From Corythucha ciliata (taxonomy: Eukaryota > Arthropoda > Insecta > Hemiptera > Tingidae): a stretch of DNA of 64,000 bases. This document shows, piece after piece, positions 19,671 through 29,910 of this stretch. Position 1 is the first letter of the stretch; every line of letters starts with the position of its first letter. The position numbers were made by a program, and so were the translations under genes. The stretch is from NCBI GenBank assembly GCA_038030265.1, contig CM075939.1, positions 9,033,253 through 9,097,252 on the forward strand, given 5' to 3'. The notes under the pieces were generated by a model, which searched no databases, had not been told where the DNA came from, and worked only from the letters and a program-made list of their open reading frames with translations.

Positions 19671-21990
19671 TTTTTTTTTTTTTTTTTTCCCCTACGCCAG
19701 TCAGGTCATTGGCTGTTCCGCCATCCGACCTCTTGCAGCCCAATATAACTTTGAGATCTTCGACCAGTTGGTGTCGTCAGATTGGAACTGTGTCCTAATG
19801 TCCTCGAGTTGAGGACAGTCAAACAGGTGGTCCGTGTTCATCTCAGTCGTCGAATGGCATAGGGAGCAACCCGGGTTGTCCTTCACCCGTATCTTGCAGA
19901 GATGGGCATTCAAGTAATCGTGGCCAGTGGTATGGCGGAAGCCCGCCACAGACTCTTTTCTTGGTAACTGCGCTGGCACACGATTTGTGGGTTGGAGCAA
20001 AGCGGCCCATCTTCTACCCTCTGCAGCTCTTTGGTGGGCCTCCTTCACCTTCACCTCGATGCTCTCCCTGATACATCTCTTCGCAGCTTGGTATCCGATT
20101 GAAGATTCAGGCATATCCATCTGGGATCCTTCCTTGGCCAGGGAGTCAGCCCGTTCATTTCCCAAGATGCCACAGTGGGAAGGAATCCATTGCAAAGCAA
20201 TGTCGAGTCCACTTCCCAGCAGTTCTTCAATGTATTTCCGGGCCTTGACTACATCGAGGGAGTCGGAAGGTGAGTTTGAGCTGAGGGCCATGATAGCTGC
20301 CTGTGAGTCAATGAGTATGACTGCTCGTGGTCGACCCAAATTCCTTATTAATTCAAGGGCCAGAACCGCTGCTCTTATCTCACCATCAAAACTTCCAGCA
20401 AGGCGTCCAACAGGAGCAGAAATCGTCCCAGCCTCAGAGAAGACACCAGCGCCGCCATTCCTGGTTGCACCCTCAGCCGAGCCATCGGTGTAGACCCTGA
20501 GCCAATCAGGTTCCAGAAATCGAATCTCCAGTGTTTCAAGAGCTGCTGCTCTCAGCTCACAGGGAGGGGTGGTTGTTTTGGAGACTGTTGTGAGCAGTGA
20601 GGTGTAACCAGTGGCCATTCTTCAAGGGATCGCTTCGGCCAGAGAAGGGAATGGTTCAGGGTTTCCAAGGGTCAGGTTGTAAGTCTCCCTGAGGTCCTGT
20701 ATCTTTGAAAGGAACGTGCCCTGAGTTGTTAGACGGGCAGTTGCTGGCGTGTATGTGGACCAGTACTCAACTCCATTCCTTTGAAGCCTCTCCGACAGGG
20801 CAAGCGCTGCGGCATCCCTCCTGAACTTCTGGGGCCCTACAGCAGTTTGCAGCTCGAGTGCCACGATAGGTGTTGATTTGGCAGCTCCAATCACAACTCT
20901 TAGGGCATTATTTTGGGCAACCTCGAGTTTGCGAACCGCTGAATCCGACGAGGTCACCAGCAGCTCGTTACCATATTCCATTGCTGGTCGCACATAGCTC
21001 TTGTACGCTAAAGTGAGGACATCCTGCGTAGCACCCCAAGTTGAGCTGGCCAGTCGCTTCAGAAGTCCCGACCTCCTTGAGCCCTTTTCAGCCATGCTGT
21101 CCACTTGGGCAGACCATGAAAGTCTTGAGTCGAGTTTAATCCCAAGATATGTTGCACAGGTTGTCTGACTCAGTGGCCTATTGTCAAGTTCCAGGGACAC
21201 CGAGTGACGCCTAGTCGAGAGGGTAAACAGCTGGAACTCTGTTTTGAGGGTGTTCACTTCCATCTCATTCATGGATGCCCATTCCGCCAGCCTTTCAAGA
21301 GCTGTGTTCATGGCAGTCTCTAGGGCTGGTATGCTGCTTGATGTTGCCCAGATAACCAGATCGTCGGCGTATAAAAGTGCATTTATGCCACAAGTCCTAG
21401 TGAGGGTGGTGATTATGTCATTTATCATGATGCTGAAGAGGATTGGGCTCAGAACTGCTCCCTGTGGAACTCCATGCCGTGTGGCGCGGAAAGACGATCT
21501 CTCATCATGGTATCTGACTCTTATGAATCGCTGGGCAAGAAAGGAACGGAGAGATGTGAACAAGCGTCCATCCACTCCAAGGCCACGCAGCTTCTGGACC
21601 AGCAATCTTCTGTACACCCGATCGAACGCAGTCTTGAAGTCGACGAAGACAGCAAGAGTACTCTGCTTATGATGGAAGCCATCCTTTATTTCTTGCGTCA
21701 GACGGACTACTTGTTCCATGGTGCCACGGTGCCTCCTAAAACCTGCCTGCTCAGGTGCCAGAAGACTGTTCTTTTCGAGGAAGTGTTCGAGCCTACCAAG
21801 CAGCAGTCTTTCAAACAGCTTCGAAAAAATGCTTGTAAGAGCAATGGGACGATAACTGCTGGGGTTTTCAGCTGGCTTCCCTTTCTTGAGAATGGGCACT
21901 ATCTCTGCCTTCCTCCATTCATCTGCGAACTGCTGATGCCAGACCAGATTAAGGAATCTCAAGATGGTCAAACAGTCCTAAACAGTTCCT
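19671..21990 (-). mobile_element. I-group LINE on the minus strand, 5' truncated
   Basis: On the minus strand, reverse transcriptase and RNase H are followed by a short 3' UTR and an 18-nt poly(A) tail, seen as T at 19671-19688. The copy begins in the reverse transcriptase N-terminus at about 21990, so the endonuclease and ORF1 are missing. Sequence blocks (RPIALTS, HRKQST/HHKQST, RHGVPQGAVLSP, LYADDLVIWA, KLYWAARG) match the element at 49803-53563, so both belong to one family. Confidence 0.85.
19701..21971 (-). pseudogene. I-group reverse transcriptase and RNase H with one in-frame stop
   Basis: The reverse transcriptase (21971-20622) has SYRPIALTSIFSKLFER, VFVDFKTAFDRVYR, GVPQGAVLSPILF and catalytic YADD. 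The frame is interrupted by one TGA (20619-20621) and continues in the same frame to 19701. RNase H follows with VYTDGSAEG, FDGEIRAAVLAL, LIDSQAA and WIPSHCGILGNERADSLA, so all four acidic positions are present. A cysteine-histidine motif (CSLC ... DHLFDC) and KLYWAARG end the protein. Apart from the TGA and the 5' truncation it is intact. Confidence 0.88.
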
Positions 21991-22245
21991 AGGGAGTTTT
22001 CTGTGTATAAGACGCACGATACCGTCATTTGTTCACGTGTCTAAACTTGCAGTCACAAAACGGGGTATGCAATCCATTTGAGGCTAAATAGACCGTTTCT
22101 TTTTTTTTTTAGCGGGAATAATAAACTATCAGCTTTTGGCATTTTTATTTCTATGCGACTAATAGGGACGGAATTGGTTGAGTCCTAGGGGTAGATCCAC
22201 GTGAGTGGGGTGGTGTGTGGGTGGGGGGTAGGGAAGTACACTTGC
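21991..22245. other. Intronic spacer between the LINE and the RhoGEF exons
   Basis: No gene is seen. A T-run lies near 22099-22110 and a G-rich stretch at about 22195-22235. On the minus strand this is the start of the intron that follows the last visible RhoGEF exon. Confidence 0.5.
22244..22245 (-). other. GC splice donor after RhoGEF exon 10
   Basis: On the minus strand the exon ends CAG and the intron begins GCAAGT. This is the standard form of the minor GC-AG intron class, with an otherwise perfect donor consensus. It opens an intron that must extend beyond base 1, because no downstream exon was recognised. Confidence 0.7.
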
Positions 22246-23436
22246 CTGTGATACGAGAGCTTTAGTTTCAGGCGTTGAATATTCGACTAGAACCGGACTG
22301 AATTGATTCGCATCCTCCATGAATTCAATCAGTTTGGACAGTGTAACTTCAGCGGCGTCAAGAGCGCAGGCGCAGTTGTCAATCATTCTCGCTTCGAGCA
22401 ATTCTATCCCTTTTGCGCACCATTTATTAGCCTGCGCGTGGACAATAAATTTGTCAAACACGTGGTGAAGAGGCCGGTAATGTGAAGGGGGTGGGCAGGG
22501 GGCGTTTTTTTTTTTTTTTTTACCTTATCGACAGTTATTTGTAGCTGAAGAGATGTCAGTAGAATTTCGGAACGCTGAGCCAAACGGTCTTTCAGTGTCG
22601 CGGACATTTTTTCCAATTCCTCGCATCGAACGCCGACACATTCCAGGGGCCAGTAGTGACGCCCGCTGATGAGATCACGACCGAAATTCACGATTTCTTC
22701 GCTTTGCTCGATGTCAGCCTGAGAAGGTGGAGGGGTGAGGGATTTTTAGTAATATTTGTGGGGGCGGGGGTAGTGAAGTTGGGGTGAACGTACCACACAT
22801 TTTTTCTCCGTAGAATTGAATTCCATGATAAGGAACTCGACTCTCTTAACATTCTCACCAATCTCAGTCATTTGAGACACTAATTTTAAATGTTGCTCTA
22901 AATTGGTCTGGAACATCATAAAAATGTCAAATTTTTGTTCAAACTGAAGCGTCCAAGAGGGATGCACCTGATTTTTTTTGTAGTCTATGTAAAATCGTTG
23001 AACGTCGAGACATTGTCGTAGTCTGGCCGAGTGCTCTTCCCAAAATTCATCAAAAGTTCTTTCGGTTTCTTCGAGCTGAACTAACAACCTGTTTGAAAGG
23101 GTAAAAATGACAGGGGGAAAAAAAAAACTTGTTAACGCCCCTTCTCCATTTCTCTTCACAAAATGGCGGTGCCAACCTTTCAACGGCCGTGACGTTCACA
23201 ATAGCCGACGGTTCCATGCGATGACGAATATCGCTCAACAGTTGTTCCCCCGTACGAGCTGCGCTCAATATTTGCTCTTTCAACGCCAAATAATCACTCG
23301 TCTCTGAATTGAGCATCGCACGAACGATCTCCGCTTCGGCCGCTTCAGCCTCGGAGATCGTTTCGCGAAGACGCCACGTGAACTTGTCCAGACTGCCGGA
23401 GACTGACTGCGTTTGCCTGGAAAATTCTTCCAAGCC
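22246..23436 (-). CDS. DBS/MCF2L-like RhoGEF, exons 7-10: spectrin-like region
   Basis: There are four coding exons on the minus strand: 23177-23436, 22794-23088, 22524-22718 and 22246-22431. The introns are 75-92 bp with GT-AG ends, and every phase is consistent. They encode residues 197-508 of the assembled protein. The segment is helical and charged, like the spectrin repeats after the Sec14-like domain in DBS/MCF2-family exchange factors (FDEFWEEHSARLRQCL, LECVGVRCEEL, NKWCAKGIELL, TPETKALVSQ). An insertion of about 17 residues (YIDYKKNQ...) in exon 8 is unusual. The last exon ends at a GC donor. The DH-PH exons that activate Rho GTPases were not found, so the gene continues to the left. 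Confidence 0.82.
22944..23003 (-). other. Possible 60-nt GT-AG mini-intron or in-frame insertion in RhoGEF exon 8
   Basis: Read straight through, exon 8 encodes about 17 residues between CLDVQRF and EQKFDIF that look inserted relative to the family pattern. The segment 23003-22944 (minus) starts GT, ends TTCAG and has a length divisible by three, so it could be spliced. Splicing would however also remove the VQR residues. Both readings keep the frame. Confidence 0.35.
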
Positions 23437-23520
23437 CTTGTCCACGTGGGTGGTGGTTAGGGGAGGGAGGGAAGATTGTTAAACTTTCGCCGTGGAAATA
23501 ATCCAAAAAAAAATACTCAC

Positions 23521-24417
23521 GATTCTCTGTTTAATCCATTGTTTGTGACTATACGGCAGAGTGCCACCCATGTCTGAGGTTAGCTCAACTCGTTCAATCC
23601 ACTGGTGTAAATCTTCAACGCAGTTACAAGCAACTACCTTCCCGTTCACAAAAAAAACGAGGCTTTCAATCAATTTACAGCACTTTGATACCATCAAAGA
23701 CGTACCTTAAATTTGAATTCTTCCCTAAAAAATTTATTGCTCACTTCCGAGATGGCCTTTTGCAGAAAACCGGCCGGTCGGATAACGTAAACTATGTGAA
23801 TTAACCCTGGAAAAAAACTCTGTAACAAAGTAATGAACAAAAAAAAAAAAAAAAATGCTAACAAAAAAACAAAAGACGCTACTGGGAGTAAAGGAACTGA
23901 AATATTCAATTTCTACTTTTTTTAAAAAATGCACGGTGCGTTAACTAACAAGGGTCAAGTGCTAATTAGTTGATACTTTCGTTGGACTAACCGATAATTT
24001 TAATAGAGAGGTTTTCACTGAGATCCATTTGTCATTTCTACCGTCAATGACTAGGGCAAAGCCTAAATCAGCTTCTTGCATCCTGCGGACATTGTTTATT
24101 TTTAAATAACAGCAACCAACAATTAATTGTTTTTTAATTGACTTACGAAGGCACTGAAGTGAGGTACATCATCAATTTTTGATACTCCGAATCGCTCAAA
24201 CGGGAAAAGTTTGACTGGTCGGGAAGAGTTATAATCGGGTATCCTTCCCGAGTTTTTCCACCTGTGAAACCGGCGATTAATCCGGGAAAAACTAGGAGTG
24301 GGGAGGAGAGGGGGCGGTGAATCGAGAATTTACCCGTGAGAATGGCGTTTTTCATGTGCAGCAAGTCGGCAATGTCGGTAACGGAGAGGGCGGTCTCTTC
24401 GTTAGGCATCATGTTAT
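23521..24417 (-). CDS. DBS/MCF2L-like RhoGEF, exons 2-6: CRAL-TRIO/Sec14-like domain
   Basis: There are five exons on the minus strand: 24334-24417, 24147-24261, 23992-24082, 23706-23819 and 23521-23637. The introns are 64-172 bp and all GT-AG. They encode residues 23-196. Diagnostic blocks in order are SVTDIADLL, REGYPIITLPD, YQKLMMYLTSVPS, GFALVIDGRNDKW, IVYVIRPAGFLQKAI, KFFREEFKFKV, SDMGGTLPYSHKQWI. This order is typical of the Sec14-like domain at the N-terminus of DBS/MCF2-type exchange factors, which binds phosphoinositides and autoinhibits. Exon 2 starts in phase 1, which matches exon 1 at 56164-56230. Confidence 0.88.
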
Positions 24418-24420
24418 CTG

Positions 24421-25579
24421 TGAAAAATAAACGAAAAACAAAAAAAAAAAAAACGTAGGTAATATAGTTTAGTAAAAATTGCGTAGCGTTTCCTCTTCAC
24501 TTTGTTGTATAATAATCAAAAGTTAAACACAGGGAAAGATTGCCATTAAATCCCACTCAAATTATAAGGTTTCAGAGCTTTTAAAACACGCATACACCTC
24601 AAGTGTGAAGAAACGTCATAGTTCTTCGGCTGAATTGGCGTCTTCCCCATCAGGAATCTCTGTATTTAAGTGATTGAAAGGGGGGGGGGAGCGTAAATAG
24701 TCCACTGACGCCCAATGGAAATCCTGCAATGGGCTATCCGCCTGAAAAGCGAAATTATACTGCTCCGAGAGCTAAAAGAATTTCTTTTTTTTCAGCTGAA
24801 AAAGAATTATTTCGTATCATGAATTTAATATAAAATGGAAATAAGTGTCAAAAATTATGATGGGATGACAGGATTGACTGGGTTTATGAAACCCATTTAT
24901 GAAACCCCGAAAGCTTTGAGGCCCATTCCTCAACTACATCTGGGAATTTGACCATGACAGGAAGAATCCTGGAAGTTTTAGTCATTAAATGGCAATTTAG
25001 GGTCAAATAATTTACAGCCCCGTTATTTACTGTAAGCGTATAAACGTAAATATCGAAAGCAATGATTTTTTGTTTTGTAGCTGCAATTTCCCGCATTACA
25101 CTCACGTTATACCTTTCAAACATCACGCTGTCGCCCAGACTAGACTGCATAGCAGTTTATAGGACCAACATTGACAGTTTTAGACAGCATGGTCAAATAT
25201 CGACTAGTTGCAATAGCATCCTGAGCGGCATTTAAGCGTTAAATAAGTTTATTGAAAGGCGTCGTAATTGAAAACCCGAGGAGCAGGGGCGGATACAGGT
25301 GGTGGGCGATAGGGCCGATGCCTCCCCACCCCCCAAAATCTTTGACGGATCCTAGTCCTCCTGCGAAAACTGGTAACTACAGATTAATTTTTCTCGGTAA
25401 TGGTCCTTAAGGTTAGCCTACAGAATCCCGGAACTGGCCTATATTATAGGTACAATGAGACAAATGAGAAAACCAATCAAGTAGGGTTTTTTTCAGTTCA
25501 GTTTGACCCGTTGGACTGTGATCATATCTCCTTTCTCCAGCTTTATTTATTATTCGCTTACTATATTATTCCCCATACT
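24421..25579. other. Intronic DNA, no supported gene
   Basis: Only short incidental open frames are seen. A minus-strand frame at 24884-25150 shows no recognisable domain. At about 25283-25330 the words CAGGGGCGGATACAGG and GGGCCGATGCCTCCCC resemble the end of a hAT-type or MITE element, but no partner end was found. Confidence 0.4.
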
Positions 25580-25591
25580 AAGCGGTTGAGT

Positions 25592-25708
25592 ACAAACGAC
25601 AGTGACATGGTGCTTTATGTGTCGTGAGAAAAAGAAACTGCCACGGAGCGGGAATCGAACCCGGGCACCGTATCTCCGGTACGGCTCTTAGACCACCAAG
25701 ACACCAAG
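25592..25708 (-). mobile_element. tRNA-derived SINE with a perfect 12-bp target duplication
   Basis: On the minus strand the sequence has a pol III A box (TGGTGGTCTAAGAGC), an anticodon-arm-like hairpin (CCGTACCGGAGATACGG) and a B box (GGGTTCGATTCCCGC). It then has a short unrelated tail containing TTTCTTTTTCTC. The acceptor stem does not close, so it is a tRNA relic and not a tRNA. It is flanked exactly by AAGCGGTTGAGT at 25580-25591 and 25709-25720. The identical duplication indicates recent insertion. Confidence 0.85.
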
Positions 25709-25832
25709 AAGCGGTTGAGTGCCGTGCTTTCGGGAGTAAACCCACTACTGTATTACGTAATACATCATAATATAAAGACAATAATTATAAAAGTCCACAT
25801 TCAACGAAAATCCCCTCGGGCCGCTCGGCGGT

Positions 25833-26431
25833 ATGGAAGAAGACACGTCGAATGAACCCATTCCTCCGCTACTCGATGATACATCAGGTGAGCCCGGCCC
25901 ATTCACGGTAATCATGGGGGATCCTAACGATAAAGAATGGCAGCAGTCACCCACAACAAATACAAGAAAAACCACCCGTGCAAGTGGCTCGCAATCTCAT
26001 TACCTTAAAACAAAAAGAAAAAAAACGGATGTAGTCAAAAGTCCACCAACAATAATAAACAATAATAAAACAACAGATACTCTATCCTCAGTGACAAAAT
26101 GGAGGAGGAGCCAACAACCTTCCACGATGAAAACAAAAACAATAATAACGACAACCGTAAAGACAAAATTCCGCCCGTGTACCTTCAAGAAGGATCAACC
26201 AATTATCAAAGAGTGGTGACCGACTTGAAACTCTTATGCAAATCAGAGTTCTCAACAAAGATGACCAAGAGTTCCATTAAAATTCTCCTACAAACCTCAG
26301 AAGACTACCGTTCGATAACTAAATTCTTCGACAAGGAAAATATTCCTTACCGCACCTTCTGTCCCCCTAACGATAAAAAATCACTTGAAGTTGCCATACG
26401 GGGCGTGCCCGGAACGCAAACGGCATCATAG
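25833..26431 (+). pseudogene. Jockey ORF1 N-terminal remnant
   Basis: Two overlapping frames (25833-26219, then 26099-26431) give a low-complexity, Asn/Lys-rich N-terminus. The gag core pattern KILLQTSEDYRSITKFFDKENIPYRTF then ends at VAIRGVPGT, just before the expected zinc knuckles. A frameshift lies between about 26100 and 26200. It corresponds to the region of the Jockey ORF1 at 148-500, where NNVWKIFAQDSDSYRAL occupies the same place. Confidence 0.7.
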
Positions 26432-29059
26432 GAAAACTCGACGAGCTACAAATTTTCCTTGAAAAACATTCGATATCCATAGCATGCATTACTGAAACGC
26501 ATCTCAAAGAAACTGAAACCTTGAGAGTGATAGGCTATGAAACTTATCGATACGATCGACTGGAAGGCATGTCATGGGGCGGCGTTGCTATACTCGTAAA
26601 AAGAAATGTTCCTTATACTCCAATCTCCCGTCCACCCATCGATAATTTGGAGGCCGTAGGCATAGAACTCCACTCTATTCCCAAAATACACATCACAACC
26701 GTGTATAGACCACCAAATAAGCGACTATCCGAGAACTCCTTCCTGAGGCTATTAGGCTTCAACCGCCAAATATTGTTTGGCGATCTCAACGCAAAAAAAC
26801 GTAGCATGGGGGTGCAGACAAACAAATATGGCTGGTAATTTGCTTTTAAATTTATCATCTCGACAAAACTTCAATGTAATCCCACCAGACGAACCCACCT
26901 TCTTCCGGCCTAACGTACAACCAGACATACTAGATATCGCCATTTCTATAGGACTTTCACTGCCTGTCTCTTCAAAAACTGTTACTGAACTAAGCTCTGA
27001 CCACTCCCCAACAGTAACTTCGTTTCATTCTCCAATAAGCCATCAAAATCGACTTAAACTCATCACGGGTCCCATCGATTTGTCCAATTACAAAGCCTAT
27101 GTTAATCTTCACACCAACATAAATCACAGACTACGAAATACTAAAGAAGTCGACAAAGCCATCGGGGAATTTACCTCTACCATCGAGAAAGCTGTGAAAG
27201 CCTCCACTATTCCTACAACCCCGAAAAAATCGTTCAAGTTCGTTGAATCGATCCCAACTTTCATACTGGCAAAAATAAAACGAAAAAATTATTTGAAAAG
27301 GCAGTGGCAACAATTCAGGCTGTCTCACCTAAAAACTGAAGTCAACCGTCTACAGAAGGAAATCCAATCGGAATTAGAACAACACCGCTGCGATAGATAC
27401 GCCAAGTATCTGGAAAACATACACTCATCGGACAATTCCCTATGGAAAGCCACGAGACAACTCGTCAGGAAAACGAACGATATCCCGCGAATTCGACACA
27501 ACGACAGGATTATCACGAGCGACGAAGAAAAGTGTGCCGCATTCGCTGAGTACCTCGAAAAAGTGTTCTCAGAAACATCCTCTTCTACCAGTTCTGACCC
27601 AGAAGGCGACAGCGTGACTAGTGATTTCGTTAACCACCCTCAGCAGTCTGTCGAACTAACACTCGAGTTCATAAAGCCCGACGAGATATTCGAACTGATC
27701 AAAAACATTTCAGTGAAAAAAAGCCCTGGGAAGGATGGCATCCCACCGATTTTGATTCGTAATCTGCCAAAATAAAGGAGTAATGAACATACTAAACATC
27801 TTCAACAAGTGTCTAAAACTGAGTTATTTCCCGACATCGTGGAAAACCGCCGAAATCATCGTATTTCCGAAGCCTGGGAAGAGCAAAGAGCTAGTTCAAA
27901 ACTACCGACCTATCAGCCTCTTGCCTGTCTTAGCGAAACTATTCGAAAAATGCATACAACGTAGACTAGCGAAGCACACTGAAGGTCTTATCCCTCAGCA
28001 GCAATTTGGATTCCTCCCGAGGCACTCAGCTACTCACCAAGCATACCGGCTCCCAGAAGATATAATAAAAGGATTCGAGAACAAGGAGCATACGGTCGGT
28101 ATTTTCTTAGATCTCGAAAAAGCGTTCGATAAGGTTTGGCATGTCGGAATCAAGTATAAATTGAAAAAAGCGGGACTGCCAAAATATCTCTATGAAATTA
28201 TATCTTCATTCCTAACCGAAAGATACTTCTACGTAAGAATCAACAACACTACATCGAGGCAGCTACCGATACTCGCCGGAACTCCCCAGGGATCGGTTCT
28301 TTCGCCAATGTTATTTAACTTGTACATAAGTGACTTCCCAAGTACACAAAATGTCGAGCACGCTATCTTCGCAGATGACACTGTCTTATATACTCCTCGA
28401 ACAAAGACATCGATGAAGCACGAAACTCTGTCCAAGGAGCACTTGAGAAGGTCGCACTATACATGAATAAGTGGAAGATAATACTAAATTCAGCTAAATG
28501 CCAGGCCAAGGTATTTACTCTCCGCTTCCCAAAGGAACCTACCGAACTAAGCATAGGCAACAGCATCGTAAAATGGAACGACAAAAAGCAATCTGTGCGC
28601 TACCTCGGGATTCATTTAGACAGAAGGCTAACCTGGGAGAAAAACATAACCAACAAAATCAGAGATGGATATTTGAGACTGCGGCTACTCTACCCCATCC
28701 TAAACAGAAAAAACAATCTAAAACCACGGTTCTGTACGATGATATACACGTTGCTAATCCGCCCTCTAATATTGTACGGCAGTGAGATATGGGGAGCAGC
28801 AGCCGCATCCAAAATACAAAAATTGCAAACCATCCAGAACAAAGTCCTTCGAATGGCAGTAAATGCGCCATGGTTCATCCGCAACACCCAACTACACAAG
28901 GAAATGGCCTTGCCTACAATAAAAGAATACATCGAAACAAAGTTCTCCAGGTTTCACCGCAACCTAGCTGAGGTGTCACGAGCAGTCCACTATTCATTAG
29001 GACAACAGATCTCGCAGAGGCTTAAACCCCGTCTTCTCCAAGACACCGTCCGCCTGTGA
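26406..29059 (+). pseudogene. Jockey ORF2: endonuclease and reverse transcriptase, multiply frameshifted
   Basis: The endonuclease (26412-27010) has NANGIIGKLDEL, ITETHL, FGDLNAK and SDHSPT with one frameshift near 26800. The linker runs to 27775, where a TAA ends that frame. The reverse transcriptase (27783-28466) has NYRPISLLPVLAKLFEK, IFLDLEKAFDKVWH, GTPQGSVLSPMLFN and catalytic FADD. A further shift near 28400-28460 leads to the C-terminal part (WKIILNSAKCQ ... NAPWFIRNTQLHKEM), which ends at 29057-29059. Confidence 0.87.
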
Positions 29060-29169
29060 TTATTCCCGTCCACAATCACCTAATTACAAATGTCAGATTG
29101 GACTGCAATACTTGATACGCACTACGCAATGCTGTGACAGCAACAAAAAATATTCTGTGATACCAACAA

Positions 29170-29910
29170 ATGCCGAATGGTTGCCAAGAATGGATCCACT
29201 GGCTAAAAACTTTTGAAAATTTCGTGACTTCAGCTGGTGCTTCGGACGAACAGAAGCTCCAACTTCTCGTTAATTATGTAGCACCGCAGATATACGAATT
29301 CATTAGCTGCTGTAATTCGTATGGTACCGCGATTACGACACTAAGAAATCTATTCGAAAAGAAACCTAATGAAATTTTTGCTCGACATCAACTCTCAACT
29401 CGTCGACAGAAAACTGATGAGACAGTAGATCAATACTTGCAGAATCTACAAGTATTAAGCCGTCGATGTAGTTTCAAGGCTGTCACAGCAGAACAGAACC
29501 GTAACGACTTTATTAGGGACTCTTTCATCAGCGGTTTGAATTCACAAAGTATGAGGCAAAGACTTTTGGAAAACTCTGATTTGAGCTTAAGCGAAGCAAC
29601 TGAACAGGCTCGAGCTCTAGAACTCGCAGAAAAACATTCAGCATCGTACCTCTACCACAATTCATCGTCCGTCCCTACTCTAAACTCAATTTCTACGAAC
29701 GACAACGAAAATCTCGAAGAAAGTCCCGCCATGGCTGCAGTAAAGAAACTCGAAAAATGCTATTTCTGTGGATTCGATCGTCATCTCAGAACCAAGTGTC
29801 CAGCTCGAAACGCGTTGTGTGGCAATTGCGGGAAAAGGGACACTACAAAGCTGTATGCAGATCACCATCGTCTAATAATAAGAACGTGTCTTCATTACTT
29901 GCATCGATGA
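29170..29910 (+). pseudogene. Gypsy gag with CCHC knuckles
   Basis: The capsid-like region has WIHWLKTFENFV, LLVNYVAPQIYEF, RQKTDETVDQYLQNL and FIRDSFISGLNS. It is followed by one intact knuckle (C-x2-C-x4-H-x4-C at about 29758-29800). The second knuckle starts CGNCGKR and is completed only in the next frame (GHYKAVC), which places an indel at about 29835. Possible N-terminal residues upstream of 29170 contain a stop, so the true start was not fixed. Confidence 0.8.

Larger units (their letters stand above)
25833..29160 (+). mobile_element. Jockey element with an ORF1-ORF2 internal deletion
   Basis: It has an ORF1 N-terminal part (25833-26405), then the ORF2 endonuclease and reverse transcriptase (26406-29059). 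The zinc-knuckle half of ORF1 and the ORF2 start are missing. The join lies within 'GTGCCCGGAACGCAAACGG' (26404-26422), where ORF1 VAIRGVP runs into ORF2 NANGI. No poly(A) tail is present. The sequence passes into Gypsy gag at about 29160, so the 3' end is also lost. Confidence 0.85.

Noticed and set aside
24884..25150. Candidate additional RhoGEF exon upstream of exon 2
   Set aside because: The sequence has no resemblance to this protein family, and the phase between exon 1 and exon 2 is already satisfied.
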